Notes: a model not told the origin generated them from the sequence alone. 64,000 nucleotides of DNA from Symbiodinium kawagutii (GCA_009767595.1 VSDK01010480.1:930287-994286), one strand, 5' to 3'; positions 29,293-41,345 are shown, counted from the stretch's first letter. A program made the numbers and translations.

Positions 29293-29929
29293 CTGGCAGT
29301 GTGATGTGGAACTCTGAAACCACACAGCCAGATCCAAAGCGTCAAAATGATTCCAAAAGTACATCTATCATCATCCATCCGAGCGAACAAAACTCACTTG
29401 GACTATTTAGGTCTTCCCAACTGCCAGCAGCTCGGTAGTCCTTCGGCGTCACAGGTGACCTCAGTCCGATGGGACCAAGGGAACTGAAGCGCAAGGATCA
29501 ACAGCCATCTGGAATCAACTCGTCATTGATGTCCCCGCTGTTTTTCGCTCACAGTCAATTTCCCTCATACAAGACCTGAAAAAATTGAAGAAGCTCCCTT
29601 GATGGTGTTCGATGGTGTTTGATGAAGTTCGATGGTGTTGGTTCCTGAGGGAATGAGTGATTCTTGCTAGCAGATCCTTGTGTACTGTCGTCTTTTTTGT
29701 CATTTGTTTGACCATGGTGACACATCAGTAAGGGTTGTATCACTTATGTATGTATCAATCACATGCAATGATAAGCGATAGCATTGAGACCGATGCTTAA
29801 TTGATATCACTCCTGCATTGTTTCCTTGCAACCAGTACCAACGAGATCATCTCCAGTGTTTGACCATTGGTATGATTCTGGTGCGATGATTCCTTCGTGA
29901 ATCCAAAGCTCTCAGGTTGCTTCCGAGTG

Positions 29930-29991
29930 CGCCGCCCATCGTCAAACCACTTGTCCAGCGCATCGAGTGGAGCGCCAGGACCCGCCAAATC
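29930..29991 (-). CDS. Duplicated exon, copy 2
   Basis: Acceptor ACTGGCAG|G then DLAGPGAPLDALDKWFDDGR. The upstream intronic sequence is also shared between copies, so whole segments were duplicated rather than the exon alone. Confidence 0.45.
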
Positions 29992-30171
29992 CTGCCAGTG
30001 TGATGTGGATCCCTGGAACCACAAACTCTTTTCGAATGTCTTGTCGACGGATTCACCTGGTGAGTGGTTCCGATATGTCCAGTTCACTATGCTCCTGAGA
30101 TGACATGGGAAACAAATCCAAAGCATCAAAAAGTACATCCATCATCATCCATCCCAGCGAATAAAACTCGC

Positions 30172-30319
30172 TTGGTCTTTTCAGGTCTCTCCCACTCGCG
30201 AGGAGCAGTTGGTAGTCCTTCGGTCTCACAGGCGACCGTGGCGACCTCACATTTGAAAAGGCAGGCTTCACATTCGATGGTCTTCGGCTCTCGAGGCTGT
30301 GTTTTCCAGCTCGCTTCAC
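30172..30319 (-). CDS. Candidate exon with clustered Cys
   Basis: Acceptor TTCAACACAG|G then EASWKTQPREPKTIECEACL and FKCEVATVACETEGLPTAPR, with four Cys (C-x2-C-x3-C-x7-C). It continues to ERPEKTKRVLFAGMDDDG. Looks clearly coding. It pairs with exon copy 2 as a two-exon unit whose degenerate partner is at about 29.45 kb. Confidence 0.5.
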
Positions 30320-30689
30320 CTGTGTTGAACATGTTATGTTCAAGAATATATCAACCATCATTCACTGTTGACTGATTGGTATACCACTCCTATCAAACAT
30401 GATGTTCCATTCTGACCATGAGTGAAATCATCCTTTACGATCATATGATTACCATTTGTATCAATTTCTCATCCGTTGACCACTGGAAACATCATTCAGA
30501 CCGTTAATTGATATCACTCCTGCAATGACTCCTTGCCACCGGTATCAACGAGATCATCTCCAGTGTTTGACCATTGGTATGATTCTGGTGCGATGATTCC
30601 TTTGTGAATCCAAAGCTCTCAGGTTGCTTCCGAGTGGCCCATCGTCTGTGAATCCAAAGCTCTCAGGTTGCTTCCGAGTGGCCCATCGT

Positions 30690-30738
30690 CAAACCACTTG
30701 TCCAGCGCATCGAGTGGGGCGCCAGGACCCGCCAAATC
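30690..30738 (-). CDS. Duplicated exon, copy 3
   Basis: Acceptor ACTGGCAG|G then DLAGPGAPLDALDKWFDDG. Directly downstream in gene sense, a 43-bp segment (GTGAATCCAAAGCTCTCAGG...) is tandemly repeated at 30604-30646 and 30647-30689 on the plus strand. Confidence 0.4.
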
Positions 30739-31265
30739 CTGCCAGTGTCATGTGGATCCCTGGAACCACAAACTCTTTTCGAATGTCTTGTCGACGGATT
30801 CACGTGGTGAGTGATTCCGATATGTACAGTTCACTATGCCCCTAAGATGACATAGGAAATCATGAGAAGATCATGTCAGTGGACTCTGCTGGAAGCCAAC
30901 AGCAAAACCCAAAGAGTCATTTTCTTGACTCTAAGTCCATATCTCGTTATACCCCTTACGTCGTCCATAAACCTCGAAACTTTCTCCATGATCCCATTGA
31001 GTTTCATTTGAGCCATAAAAGTACATCCATCCCAACCCAATAGAAAACCCCATGTGGCTTATTCATATTTTATCATCTAATGCGTTGAATTCATCCGAAA
31101 CACCAAGCAAATACTTGGCCTGGCTGTGTTGCAACGACACCCAAACCCACAAAATCAATGATTCCATCATTCCCATCTATAAAAATGATGATGGGATAGG
31201 TCCAGAATCCATCAAGAAATCCCCCTGTACGTTTAGCCGCTCGTTGTGAAACGGCGCTACACGAC

Positions 31266-31312
31266 CGTCACGGGGTGGCTCCCCCAGGGCCTTGCGCTTG
31301 GCCGCGGGTGAC
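31266..31312 (-). CDS. Candidate micro-exon, basic
   Basis: 47 nt, acceptor TCTGCCCAG|G, donor GACG|GTCGTG, encoding SPAAKRKALGEPPRD. Confidence 0.4.
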
Positions 31313-31604
31313 CTGGGCAGATCAGTGACCACTGGGGATCAGCCGGGCATCCGATCGGTCCATGTGTTGAACCAGTTTTTTTGTGGGGGATCGAATAGGT
31401 AACTGATTAGATCTGGGGAATGCCCGCTATGTTAAGCTGGATCAACCTGTTTGTGCATCGGATGTCTTTAACATAGAATGTTGACTGATTAGTTTTGGGC
31501 AGTTTGTCTTGAACATCTGGTGATGTAACATAGCTGGGGAATGTTGACTGATTAGTTTTAGCCAGCTATGTTGCGTCACCAGAGGGTAAGAATCAGCTTC
31601 ACCA

Positions 31605-31718
31605 TAGCTGGTTGGTGGTGCTCACCACCCTGTCATGAAAGATATGCGCAAGTCAACCAACCATTGGTTTCTAATTAACAGGGACAAAAGAAAATGTGAA
31701 TCAAAGCACCAACCAGTT
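31605..31718. mobile_element. Family B small inverted-repeat element (MITE-like)
   Basis: About 114 bp, starting AGCTGGTTGGTGGTG and ending AGCACCAACCAGTTG, which are inverted copies of each other. The interior has AAGTCAACCAACCATT and AAAATGTGAATCAAA as in the other copies. No coding capacity. Confidence 0.7.
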
Positions 31719-31904
31719 GACAATCGTTGACCATGAGATATGATCACCCATGCTTGACAGCGAATGTGGACTAGTTGATCATGTGGGACAATATATGCTT
31801 AATCAACAAATTGTCCCAGTCATTTTATTTTTAATCAACAACCTCAAATTCACTTCCTCATTTTCAACCAACAAATTTCCATCAATTTCCTGTGGCTTGG
31901 AAGG

Positions 31905-31986
31905 CCAGCAGTCGAATTTCGGATCCCGCCGCGGGTCCCGGCTGATCTTCGTACCACTTGTCCAACTCATCAAGATCTGACGGCAG
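31905..31986 (-). CDS. Candidate exon related to the duplicated exons
   Basis: Encodes LLPSDLDELDKWYEDQPGPA after GGTCAG|. LDELDKWYEDQPG resembles LDALDKWFDDG of the 29-30.7 kb exons, so it may be an older paralogous exon of the same gene. Confidence 0.4.
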
Positions 31987-32294
31987 GAGCTGACCCTGGG
32001 GGCCTCAACCAGGAACCAGGGAGTCGGCCAGTAGGTTGCAGGTGGCAATATGCAAAAAGCAGGCTTGCTCATAGTAACAAGCAGGTTTGCAGCAAAAACA
32101 AGCTCATGTGAACCGGTTTGTGGCACAATCTGGTAATTAATCAGATGAATTTATCATTTACAGCCGACTGACAACCGCGGTTACTAGTTGTATATTGATG
32201 ACAACCAGGGTACTTGACCAGCTGTAAGATTACCAACAAGCTATGTCCTGATCATTTACAGCTCTGCAGAGATAACAGCAGGTCAACTCAATCA

Positions 32295-32400
32295 TGTGGT
32301 TGGTTCTCAAAATAGCGAACCCCCAAGTCGTCCTTTTTCTTAATAACTTACAGTAACAACCAACCATGTTTGGCGTACCCCTCGTTTGAGAAACCGCCAT
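32295..32400. mobile_element. Family A MITE-like element
   Basis: GTGGTTGGTTCTCAAAATAG at the left, GTTTGAGAAACCGCCAT at the right, with ACCAACCATGTTTGGCGTA inside. Same layout as the copy at 3211. Confidence 0.7.
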
Positions 32401-32649
32401 GTTGATGGTTTTCATATTATTCAGCGGTTGTTACCATGGTCACTCGAGCAGCCCTGAGTAACCAACTTGTTCACTCACAAGCTGGCGGATGACATCATGA
32501 TAGCGGCTAATCACTGCAGGCACAGGGGTTCATCCCAAGTTGTTGCCAATCCGTGTCAAAAACCGTCCGGTCATTACTGTTTCATTAAACCCCAAACTAG
32601 GAGTCGGATGCTTTCAGCATCCATGCAACCATCGACGATAGCTCTACTG

Positions 32650-32753
32650 ATCGGTGGTTGAGCCACCCCTATGCAAAATATGCTTGTCATCCAACAAACC
32701 GTTTGTTAGTACATTCGGGAAAATAAAGAATGTCAATCAATCCACCAACCAGC
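32650..32753. mobile_element. Family B small inverted-repeat element (MITE-like)
   Basis: Starts ATCGGTGGTTGAGCCACCCC, interior ATGCTTGTCATCCAAC and AATGTCAATCAATC, ends CCACCAACCAGC. The interior matches the LINE target site closely. The left terminal repeat is degraded. Confidence 0.65.
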
Positions 32754-32979
32754 TACTATTGTTGCTTATTATCCCCTACAGTTGACCACTATTGAAAATG
32801 ATCAACCAGCCAGTTTAATACTTGTGATCCATTCAACCATCAATGCAACATGATCTATATTCCCGGTTATTCCCCATTGTTGGTTGTAATCCCTATAGAG
32901 AACCCCTGTAAAAACCCACCAACTGGTTGGTGGTTTCAACCCCACCAATCTCATCTCCGTCTCCGCCTCCTTTCCCTGC

Positions 32980-33080
32980 CTTTGATGATGCTGCCCGGTG
33001 TTTCGTGTAGATCCATGCGATGATGTGTCGCACCATCAAGGGCGATGAGGGTCACCTCCCAGGGGACATCAAGGGTGGTC
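32980..33080 (-). CDS. Candidate exon, unknown product
   Basis: 101 nt, acceptor TGCTCAG|G, GC donor (AAAG|GCAGGG). Encodes TTLDVPWEVTLIALDGATHH then RMDLHETPGSIIK. Protein-like, beta-strand-rich; no family named. Confidence 0.5.
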
Positions 33081-33089
33081 CTGAGCATT

Positions 33090-33240
33090 AGTCATGGTTA
33101 GTAATGATTAATGATGGTTGTTGATGGTTGGTGATGGTTAGTGATGGTTACTCATGGTTAGTGATGGTTGGTGATGGTTGTTGATGGTTGGTGATGGTTA
33201 GTGATGGTTGGTGATGGCTAATAGTGATGGGTGATGTAAG
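33090..33240. repeat. Tandem GATGGTTAGT / GATGGTTGGT
   Basis: Roughly 9-10 bp units repeated about 14 times with substitutions. Confidence 0.85.
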
Positions 33241-33856
33241 TTCAACTTCATTTAGAATCTAGAATGGTTAGTGCTGGTTAATCATATTTGGTGAGTGAGT
33301 TTGACATTATTAGATATCATTAGATAGTGGTTGATCATGATACATTTATAAGTTTTACATCAGTCATACTGAGTTGGCTATTCATCAGTACTAGATTATC
33401 AAACAGAATGATTTTACAACATGTGATGGGAATTCCTTCGTTGGTTCCTGCAATGCTCGATGACTCTTACAAAAAAGTATAGCTCATGATGTGGGTTCAT
33501 TTTATCAACGGTTCATTTTAACTATGTATATATGTTGTTCATTGTATGGACGCCTTGTTCATTTTGCCCACAGAAATCCGTGGATGGGGTATTTAGTTGG
33601 TCGTTGGTTGCATTCACTTGTGACCATCAGTAACAAGCATATTCATCCATCTTTCGTTATATGATAAGCATCATGAAGACCACCTCAACCATAATGATCC
33701 ATTTAACCAGCATGTTATCCAGTCGAGCCCTCATCATTCATAAAATTCAAGATATGGGTAACTCTGGAGAGTGGTTGATCGCAATGATTGATGATTCGTT
33801 CATGATTCATTCATGATTCATTGATGGTTCATTGATGCTGAACTGGTGCTATCTAA

Positions 33857-33991
33857 GGTGGTTTCTCAAGTCGTAGGGGTACCCCCAGCCATCTTCCAGG
33901 TTACTAGTCATTTCTAATGATAAACCCACCATTTATTGGTCAACCTATCAACTTCCCCATAGAGGTGCTTCTCAAAACAGGGGTACCCCCA
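33857..33991. mobile_element. Two family A left ends (fragmentary copies)
   Basis: AGGTGGTTTCTCAAGTCG with AGGGGTACCCCC (33857-33886) and GAGGTGCTTCTCAAAACAG with GGGGTACCCCC (33962-33990). The first runs into TAGTCATTTCTAATGATAAA but lacks a good right terminus. This suggests nested or broken copies. Confidence 0.5.
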
Positions 33992-34049
33992 TATTAACCA
34001 CAAGTTAATCCCTACATAACCATATCAAGACCATGTAAAGACCATATAA

Positions 34050-34158
34050 GTGTTTCTCAAAATAGAGAACCCTACAAATTAGTTGTTGTCTTATAATTAA
34101 CTATAAACCGCTTGTAGTGGATCATTTGGGGATACCCCCGTTTTTAAGAAACGACCAT
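34050..34158. mobile_element. Family A MITE-like element, diverged
   Basis: GTGTTTCTCAAAATAGAGAA at the left and TTTTTAAGAAACGACCA at the right, about 109 bp. The central GGGGTACCCCC block is eroded. Confidence 0.6.
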
Positions 34159-34203
34159 GTAAAAACCATGTAAAAACCATATAAAAACCACATAAAAACC
34201 ATA
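34135..34203. repeat. Tandem ACCATGTAAAA
   Basis: 11-bp unit repeated about five times, partly overlapping the right end of a family A element. Related units lie at 34010-34050. Confidence 0.75.
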
Positions 34204-34784
34204 GCTCTCCCCGTGGATTTCCCGCTTCGCCGGGCGTTTCCGTTATGCTACACGCAACGTAACCGCTTGCTGCGCGCAACCCGTTCGCCCACGGCGACCT
34301 CCTTGCGAGGCCTTGGGCGGATCAGCTATGGTTGCGGTGGCTTATAGCTGGTTATCATCAGCTATTAGTGGCCTGTAGTGGTTCAGCTATTAGTGGGTTG
34401 TAGTGGCTGTGGGGTGGGTAGTAGCTAATAGTGGGAATAGTTGATATCAATCAGCTAGAATCCCTGATGTCTAGTGGTTGATAGTGGTGATTGTTGTGGT
34501 TTGTAGTATATAGTTGTTTGGCAACCACTACATAGGTGTTACAGTGGTTGACAACCATAGGGCACTAGTTACTAGTTGGCTACTAGGGTTTGTATTGGTT
34601 GACTAGCTGGTTTTTAGTGGTTAATCATGGTTTTTAGTGGTCAATAATGGTTAATCGTGGTTAACAGTGGATGGTTATAGTGGTTAATGATAATTAGATA
34701 ATACTAGTGGTCAATAGTGGTTCATCATGGTCAATAGTAGTCAATTGAGGGAATAGTCATGAATAGTCCATGTTGATCGAATTC

Positions 34785-34870
34785 AAAAGCAGTTTGTTCA
34801 GATCCAACGCCGGGGAACCTAGCAAGCCATAAGGCCCAACTGCACCAAACTTTCGAATGCCATCAATCTC
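34785..34870 (-). CDS. Candidate exon, unknown product
   Basis: Acceptor CCAAG|G then EIDGIRKFGAVGPYGLLGSP and ALDLNKLLL. Possible GTTCCC donor at 34818. Clearly protein-like. Confidence 0.45.
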
Positions 34871-35189
34871 CTTGGTGTGCCCCGATCATCCATGCCAATC
34901 CTTGTTAATTGGTGGGCATTGAAAAAATGTTCAGTCCCAACATCATCATCATTGGTACTCCGAATGATCAATTTTGGTCATTGTTGGTTATGGTTGCTTA
35001 CTGTTGGGTAGTTATTGTTGGTTTTGGATATTGTTGCTTAGTTATTGTCGGTTCAACATCTGATTATTATATTCTTGTTGCTGTTGGCTCGCCATTACTA
35101 TTATATAAACGATCAGACTCCTTGGCCATACCCTGCCGCAACATCTGGGTGTCCTCCATCCCCGGGATCACTCAGCATCTTCGCACGAC

Positions 35190-35280
35190 CCGCATGTGAG
35201 CGACTCCCGGGGTCTCCGGCATGTCCTCGTCCCAAATGTCCACATCTGGAAGCCGGGGGCCATTGGAGAACCGGAGGAAT
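35190..35280 (-). CDS. Candidate exon, acidic
   Basis: 91 nt, acceptor GGCTGAG|A, donor CGG|GTCGTG. Encodes FLRFSNGPRLPDVDIWDEDM then PETPGVAHMR. Confidence 0.45.
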
Positions 35281-35799
35281 CTCAGCCACGAAGAATTGAG
35301 GGACGTACTGTTGATACTCGGTGGAAGTACCAGTAGGGTAAATCGGTAAATCCCACAAAATGGTAGGTCAATAGTCGTGCTCCACCTCCAGAAACATGAT
35401 TTTAAGCAAGGAATTTGAGGAAACGTGAAGGACGACATGTGTGTCCATCCATAGGGGATCCCCCTTGTTCCGCCCCCAAATGGTCCCAAATGTTTCACAG
35501 GGACAAAATGCCTGGAGGATTCGGACAACTTTGCAAGAACTCAAGTGCCATTGAAGGTGGCATCATGGGAGCACACCAAGACTTGGAGTAAGTCCCGGGC
35601 CCAAAATAGCCGAAATTGGAATGGTTTGAAGTTTGAAGACAGGTATCATGGATGGACACGCCCATAGTATTAACCTCTAAAGGCGGACCCACCAATTAGC
35701 CTACAATTAGCTATCTTGTAGTACTGTCAATCAACCAATATTACAATCATGTTGATAATCTTCAAAAAAGATTGAACTTGTTGATTTTTCTTGGTTTTT

Positions 35800-36024
35800 G
35801 TCCGCAGCTTGTGGCGCTCCAAAACTGCTGAGTGGATCATCTCCACCACAGCCTCGTTGCACACCCACCAACTGTTGGATCAACCTCTCGGCCACTCCGT
35901 GCCCCGCACCTGCATATGGACTATGTTCTTCGTCCGAGTCATCGTCTAAGCGCATGACCTCACAAATGTCTTCGTGCGAAGCCATGGGCCATGTCTCCTT
36001 TTTGAAAGAGGACCCCAGGGGGTG
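35800..36024 (-). CDS. Candidate exon, possible 5' exon of the formin-like gene
   Basis: Good acceptor (GGTTTTCAG|C), then HPLGSSFKKETWP and MASHEDICEVMRLDDDSDEE and AGAGHGVAERLIQQLVGVQR. The Met at 35985 could be the translation start, or the exon is internal. Acidic N-terminal stretch. It is the most upstream well-supported minus-strand exon before the formin-like exons. That they are one gene is inference from strand and order only. Confidence 0.5.
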
Positions 36025-37060
36025 CTGAAAACCGCAGCTCTCCCAACTTTGGAAATTGCTGTAGTTTGGTTTGGATGGGTTCGATGGGTTGATTTGGGCT
36101 CATCTTAGGTTTCAGGGATGGGGTGTGGTTGTATCACTCTGCTCGGAAATGAGGAGAGTGGTGCCGGCAGTTGGCCAAGTATACTTGTAACAACTATGGC
36201 AGGTATATAACTTGATGAATCATCTACCATGTCGGACACGATCCCCTGGAAATAGGAAAAGCCCTATTTGATAATTACATGGTACGAGTACTGGCAGGTC
36301 ATAATAGCTTTGAATGATTGGGAGGGTATCAGTTGGACCTTGCTGCCGTTGAACAGCAGTGGAGACGAACAAGCTCAACAAAGAGCAAATTGTTGGTTGG
36401 TTTGTCAGCTTGGAATACCACTAAAAAATATAAGGCGGAAACCCAGGTTGCCATCTCATCTGCGACCAGTGTATATTTCTGTGTTGTTGCTGTTGTTCTT
36501 TTTCTTATTCTTCTTTTGGTTCTTGTGGATCTGGTGGTTGTTCGCTGTGGTTCTTGTTCTGATAGTTGATGTCTTTGTCGGATTACCCCTCTCTTGCGCA
36601 TTCTTTGGTTAGGTCAAACTGTTACGGTTGGCTATTGCTGATAATCCAATCCCATCACCTTGCCGTACTAAATCTGTGTAAGAATAATTCTATACGTAAC
36701 ATTTACAAACATAATTCTACCATGGTACAAACAGGTATAGCCAACCTTGGCCAATACAATCAATCTCACAAATACATAATGACTACAAATCAAAAATCAA
36801 TCACTACTGAGCATACTACCGTTGCCAAAAAGATTCATGCTTAGATGAGCCTTGAGCCTTGGCATCACCACCATACACCACGATCCACCACGATCCACCA
36901 CCCAACGTGGTCAGCATCTGCAGCTTTTTGCGGGTCTCGCTTCCACCTAAACGTGACGAGCGCAACGTGGCTCCTCTGTGCCCTTCAGGCGAGGGCCGTC
37001 ATCGCTGGGACCTTTCGGGTGGGGACCAGATTTGGGCGGTTCTGAAAGTAGGGAGACACA
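36025..37060. other. Mostly non-coding; one weak exon
   Basis: Contains a T/G-rich block (36470-36560) that yields hydrophobic frames on one strand and poly-Arg/Thr on the other, which is compositional. Apart from the island at 36.9 kb nothing is supported. Confidence 0.4.
36899..36952 (-). CDS. Candidate exon, weak
   Basis: Acceptor CGTTTAG|G, donor TTGG|GTGGTG, encoding GSETRKKLQMLTTL. The plus strand is also open. Confidence 0.25.
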
Positions 37061-37128
37061 AAATGTGGTTGGTTTGTTACTTTAAATGGTTGCTAGTGGA
37101 TGATGTGGACCCCTATTTTGAGAAACCA
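37061..37128. mobile_element. Family A fragment (right half)
   Basis: Ends GGACCCCTATTTTGAGAAAC followed by CA, the family A right terminus, preceded by ATGGTTGCTAGTGGATGATG. The left terminus is missing. Confidence 0.4.
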
Positions 37129-37979
37129 GCGTTTCTTCTGTGATCAGTTTTTTTGAGTTGATTCATCAACCAGCATCAACCAGTACCAGAGGGAAGCAGC
37201 AAAAAGACTGTTGGGTATCTGCTATCGTCATCAACTATGGTTGACCCACATGGTCATCATCATCGTTACCCTTGTTGCTTGTTGCTTGTGTCCTCATTAT
37301 TATGTGTTGCACATATATATACATATTTCTCCATTTATATACATATACGGACAATTACCATTGGACTGGTTCATCATAACCACTCATCAAGGACACCGGA
37401 GTGCCGATCAGCTATTCGGAAAATCCATCTGTAAGTTGATTGGCCGATCATTCGCAGTTACGAACCATCATTAGTCAGTGACCGACTTACTGATTGTTGT
37501 TGGCCATTCATCTGCCATGAATTGCCAGCATGAACGATGGCCAACTTGGCCAAGCCAACTCAGACCTGTTCCGCCACTGATGTTGCTTACCCATCCCAGC
37601 GACGCTGCAGGTTAAACAAGTGTAGCTTTGGCCGGATCAGTGGAGGAGTCGTCGTTCAATCATGTCAGAGGATGAGAAAAGCTTTTAATAAGACCATTTC
37701 GGTAACAGACCGCCCCCAATTTTGAGCTCGCAAAAAAGGTACCAGCTTTCACCAGCTACTTCTCTCAATCTTGGTTGTGATGGTCAAGGAGAGAATGGTT
37801 GGCGCCCACCATGAACTAATTACTATGAATCATTATGAAATATCATTCATCCAACCCTAACTCCCGAAATCCGAACTCAAACTGGCACAGTCTTCTTCCA
37901 GCATTCGGGTGCAATATCTTCACCAGCCGACCAGCCCCATTTCTGTTGGAACTTGTAATCATTGGATGTCATTGGTCAC

Positions 37980-38081
37980 TGCAAACATTGTTCCACAGCG
38001 CTGCGAGTCCGAAAATGGACCCGATGATCGTAAGCAAGTTCGCCAACGGTACAGCCCATGATTTTCTTCGGAGCGTTGGAC
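37980..38081 (-). CDS. Candidate exon encoding a membrane segment
   Basis: 102 nt, acceptor AATTCACAG|G, donor TGCA|GTGACC. Encodes PTLRRKSWAVPLANLLTIIG then SIFGLAALWNNVC: a basic stretch followed by about 20 hydrophobic residues, typical of a transmembrane helix. A further minus frame GRLVKILHPNAGRRLCQFEF (about 37840-37930) may be its downstream exon. Confidence 0.5.
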
Positions 38082-38554
38082 CTGTGAATTCTTCCGTATG
38101 GTTGTTGATTATCTCACACTTGATGCCATGTTTTGTTACCCTATGATGCTTGACGATTGATCATTGCTGATGGTCAATGATGCTTAATAGAGGTTGGTTC
38201 ATGATTCCTTAATGGTTATTCAATGGTTAATCTGTGGGTCTTTTCCTATTTGTCACCTCATGCGTATCCTAATGGCTAGTAAATGTGATGGTTATTCATA
38301 GCTAGTCAGTTAATCATTAGCTCATAAGTGATCCTTAAACCTATTGGTTGACTATTGCTTTGTCAGGATTGTCAACCACCAGCCGTTCAAGTAGCGAAAT
38401 CTGCCAGCTGATTCAGCGCACACAAAATCCCTATGCTACTCCTTGCGAGGAAACCAACATCCCCCGCCCCCCACGAAAAACAAAAAATACAAGGGTTCCC
38501 ACCTTTCACATAAACATTTATCATCTCTGACTATCATCATCAACGATTTGCTAC

Positions 38555-38603
38555 AGGCATCGTCCAGCTTGCCCATGAGTCGCTCCTGTGTTTCTGGGGA
38601 CTC
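38555..38603 (-). CDS. Candidate micro-exon
   Basis: 49 nt, acceptor TTTACCAG|G, donor GCCT|GTAGCA, encoding ESPETQERLMGKLDDA. Confidence 0.45.
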
Positions 38604-39179
38604 CTGGTAAAGAAGGCAAGGATACTCGCCACATAGGATGCTCGTGGAAGAACCTCTGGACATACTTGGCTTATCTTGGCTTCTCACCACCAATCACTGC
38701 GAAGCTGCACATTGAAATCACGACAAAAAATGACAGCCGTCGATGCCAGCAGCTCACCTTGAAAGTAAGAACAAGTGGACAGTCAGTTGCATGTCTTGAA
38801 CAATTCTCGAGCACACATTCGCTGTATGTTGGGCCACTTGAGTTAACACCAGAAATCTTCGACCACACTATTGTCGCTCAATTTGTGGACCTAAGATTTG
38901 GCCAGAATCATAAATGTCGATCGGAAAACCGATCACTGGAACGGATCACCAGCGGTGGTTGGTGGTTGAACCAACCTTGAAATCGTCATTTCAGACATCC
39001 CATGGTTCATCTGGTAGCAACCAACAGTTGTGGTTTCAGGGGTTACCTGCTCACCCTTGACTTCATCTGATTGGTAAACACGACCAACCAACGCCTATGA
39101 TGAGCTTGATACCTCTGCTTATTCTGAACTTATGGCTAGTTGTCACTGAATATCAGGCACACACCAGGTTGGTATGTTC

Positions 39180-39500
39180 CACCATGAAGCATTCACCATC
39201 ATTTACCATCATTCACCATGATTAACTTCATTAACCATCATTCACCGTCGTCATTACCATCATCAAACATCATTCACCATCATTCACCATCATTAACCAT
39301 CAACCAAGCAGCATGAATCATTCATCCACCAGCTTCTTACCCATCATGATTGACTATCCATTCACCATCATGAGATACTGTCAACCACCACTATCCACCA
39401 CATCAACCACTATCAACCACCATCATGATAACCATGATGAACCACTATCAACCAACCACTATCAACCAACCACTATCAACCAACCACTATCAACCAAGAT
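39180..39500. repeat. CACCATCATT and ACTATCAACCAACC tracts
   Basis: Ten-bp units at 39180-39300, then three to four copies of a 14-bp unit (ACCACTATCAACCA) at 39441-39500. Confidence 0.8.
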
Positions 39501-39534
39501 GAACCACCACCATTGCCAACCACCATTGACATCT

Positions 39535-39640
39535 TCGCAGTTGCGACTGGCTCTTGGCATTGCCGGCTGCATGGAGTTGTCTTGAGACAACTTCCGTTCT
39601 CGGGACGTCCGGCACTCCGACAGGCGATTCAGATATAGCT
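39535..39640 (-). CDS. Coding-like island
   Basis: Two minus frames are open: LSECRTSRERKLSQDNSMQP and ISESPVGVPDVPRTEVVSRQ. Exon borders are not clear. Confidence 0.25.
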
Positions 39641-40717
39641 GGTGGCTGGGGGCTAGTGGTGGCTGGTCCATTAGCCTTAGATACTCCCAAATCAACATGC
39701 TGTCTGTATCTGGTTGGTTCTCTTTCTCTAATAACTATAAATACTATCAAATAAATCAGGGTAAGATTGGTTGACCATCGATACACTTGAGTACCCATAG
39801 AGACTAGATGACTCCTAACCACACCAATCGACTGGTTATTGGTTGATATCCATGGTTGCTGCAAGCTCCTAGGTCAGCTGCCCCAGAGGCCTGGCCCAGA
39901 GATCAACAATGATCTGCAATCATCAGCAACGATAACCAATAACCATTATCAATAACCATATCAATAAGCAATATCAATAACCAATAACCATTATCAATAG
40001 CATCATTAACCAATATCAATAGCCAATATCAATGACCATTGTCAATAACCATTGTCAAGCAGTGATTATCAATCAATCTGCATTCATAATTTGTTACTGA
40101 TTCATAACCATTGTCAGCATTGTCAATAACCAATAGCAGCAATAAAGGTGATTGATCATGCGTATTGATAATTGATGGTTGTTGAATGGCCGATAATGGT
40201 AATGGTTTTTGAATGGTGATAACCAATAATCATTACCAATAATAATCACTATGACTGGCTATTGATCATGGTTATCACTGGTTATCAAACACGAGTTGTT
40301 ATTGAATGCTTGTTTGGCATTGGTTATGAGGTGATAATCACGAGCGGTTGCAAAGGTTATCCCTCATGGTGGCCACTCTTGAAAACCGTTGATAATATCA
40401 GCAATCCTTAATCACTATCAATGGTGAGTACCCACTTTTTACCATCATGAAATATCTTTGACAATCGTCAATCAAACTAAACACCTTCACTATCAGTTGG
40501 TTAGACCGCTCCTGGCCTCGCTCCCTCCCAAACAACAGCCAGTAATTATCAAACATTAATAACCATCGTGAAATCTCTTTGGTATCATGGCTCTTTGCCA
40601 TCATGAACATGGATATCGCCAGTGCAAACAAATGTTCCAGTATCAAACATCAAAACCTATGACTTCACCATCCTTAACATTCCTTAACCACCACTGGCCA
40701 TGGCTGTTGTTTTCTAC

Positions 40718-40770
40718 TTTTGCGATCTCCGGAGATGCCACCGACACCCTGGCTATGGCCTCCGCCCGGC
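40718..40770 (-). CDS. Candidate micro-exon
   Basis: 53 nt, acceptor CTACCCAG|G, donor AAAA|GTAGAA, encoding RAEAIARVSVASPEIAK. Confidence 0.4.
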
Positions 40771-41216
40771 CTGGGTAGCGGCGTTGAGCTGATGAAATGG
40801 CCGGTGTTGATAGCCAGTAACTAGTGATTGTCTGATTATAATGGCTTGGGCCTGTTGTGAAGATTCATGATTATAATTCTGGTTGCTTTTTTAATATTCA
40901 ATGATATGGTTATCGTGGTTATGATGATTATAGTGATTATGGTGTTTGCCAGTACTTCAAAGATAATCATTGATGATGGCTGTGAACAATACCATGAACG
41001 ACTACGTTTAACCAGACTCAACCAGGATGACATGAATGAAATGACTACTAAAGTGAAAAGTAGTTTTTTCAATGAAGTATTGTAATAATCCCCGATGGGA
41101 CAACCCACCAGAAACCGTAGTGGCACTATGGATGAGCCATCGAACCCGGTGAATTGAATTCCCATGATGGCAATCAGGAGCACCCAGGAATCAGGAGCAT
41201 CATCCATCATGGAGTG

Positions 41217-41345
41217 TAGCAACCAGTCAGCTGCGGGAGGCTCATGATGGCGAGGTCATAACCAACCACTTGCCGTGCGTCAGGGGTTGGTGGCACAGCA
41301 TGTGGCCGGCCACCAGGTGATCTCACAGATTGATTACTGGAGGGT
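41217..41345 (-). CDS. Coding-like island
   Basis: Minus frame SPGGRPHAVPPTPDARQVVG then YDLAIMSLPQL. A second patch at about 41100-41215 reads DSWVLLIAIMGIQFTGFDGS. Borders unclear. Confidence 0.3.

Larger units (their letters stand above)
29161..30857. repeat. Segmental duplication block carrying exons
   Basis: Three diverged copies of one segment: 29161-29480, 29812-30250 and 30521-30857. Shared plus-strand blocks include CATCGAGTGGAGCGCCAGGA, CAACGAGATCATCTCCAGTG, AAACTCTTTTCGAATGTCTT and AAAGTACATCCATCATCATC. Copies 2 and 3 are nearly identical over long stretches; copy 1 is older. Confidence 0.75.

Noticed and set aside
36470..36600. Hydrophobic plus-strand ORFs resembling membrane segments
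   Set aside because: Caused by a T/G-rich stretch; the opposite strand gives equally biased poly-Arg/Thr and no splice borders support either.
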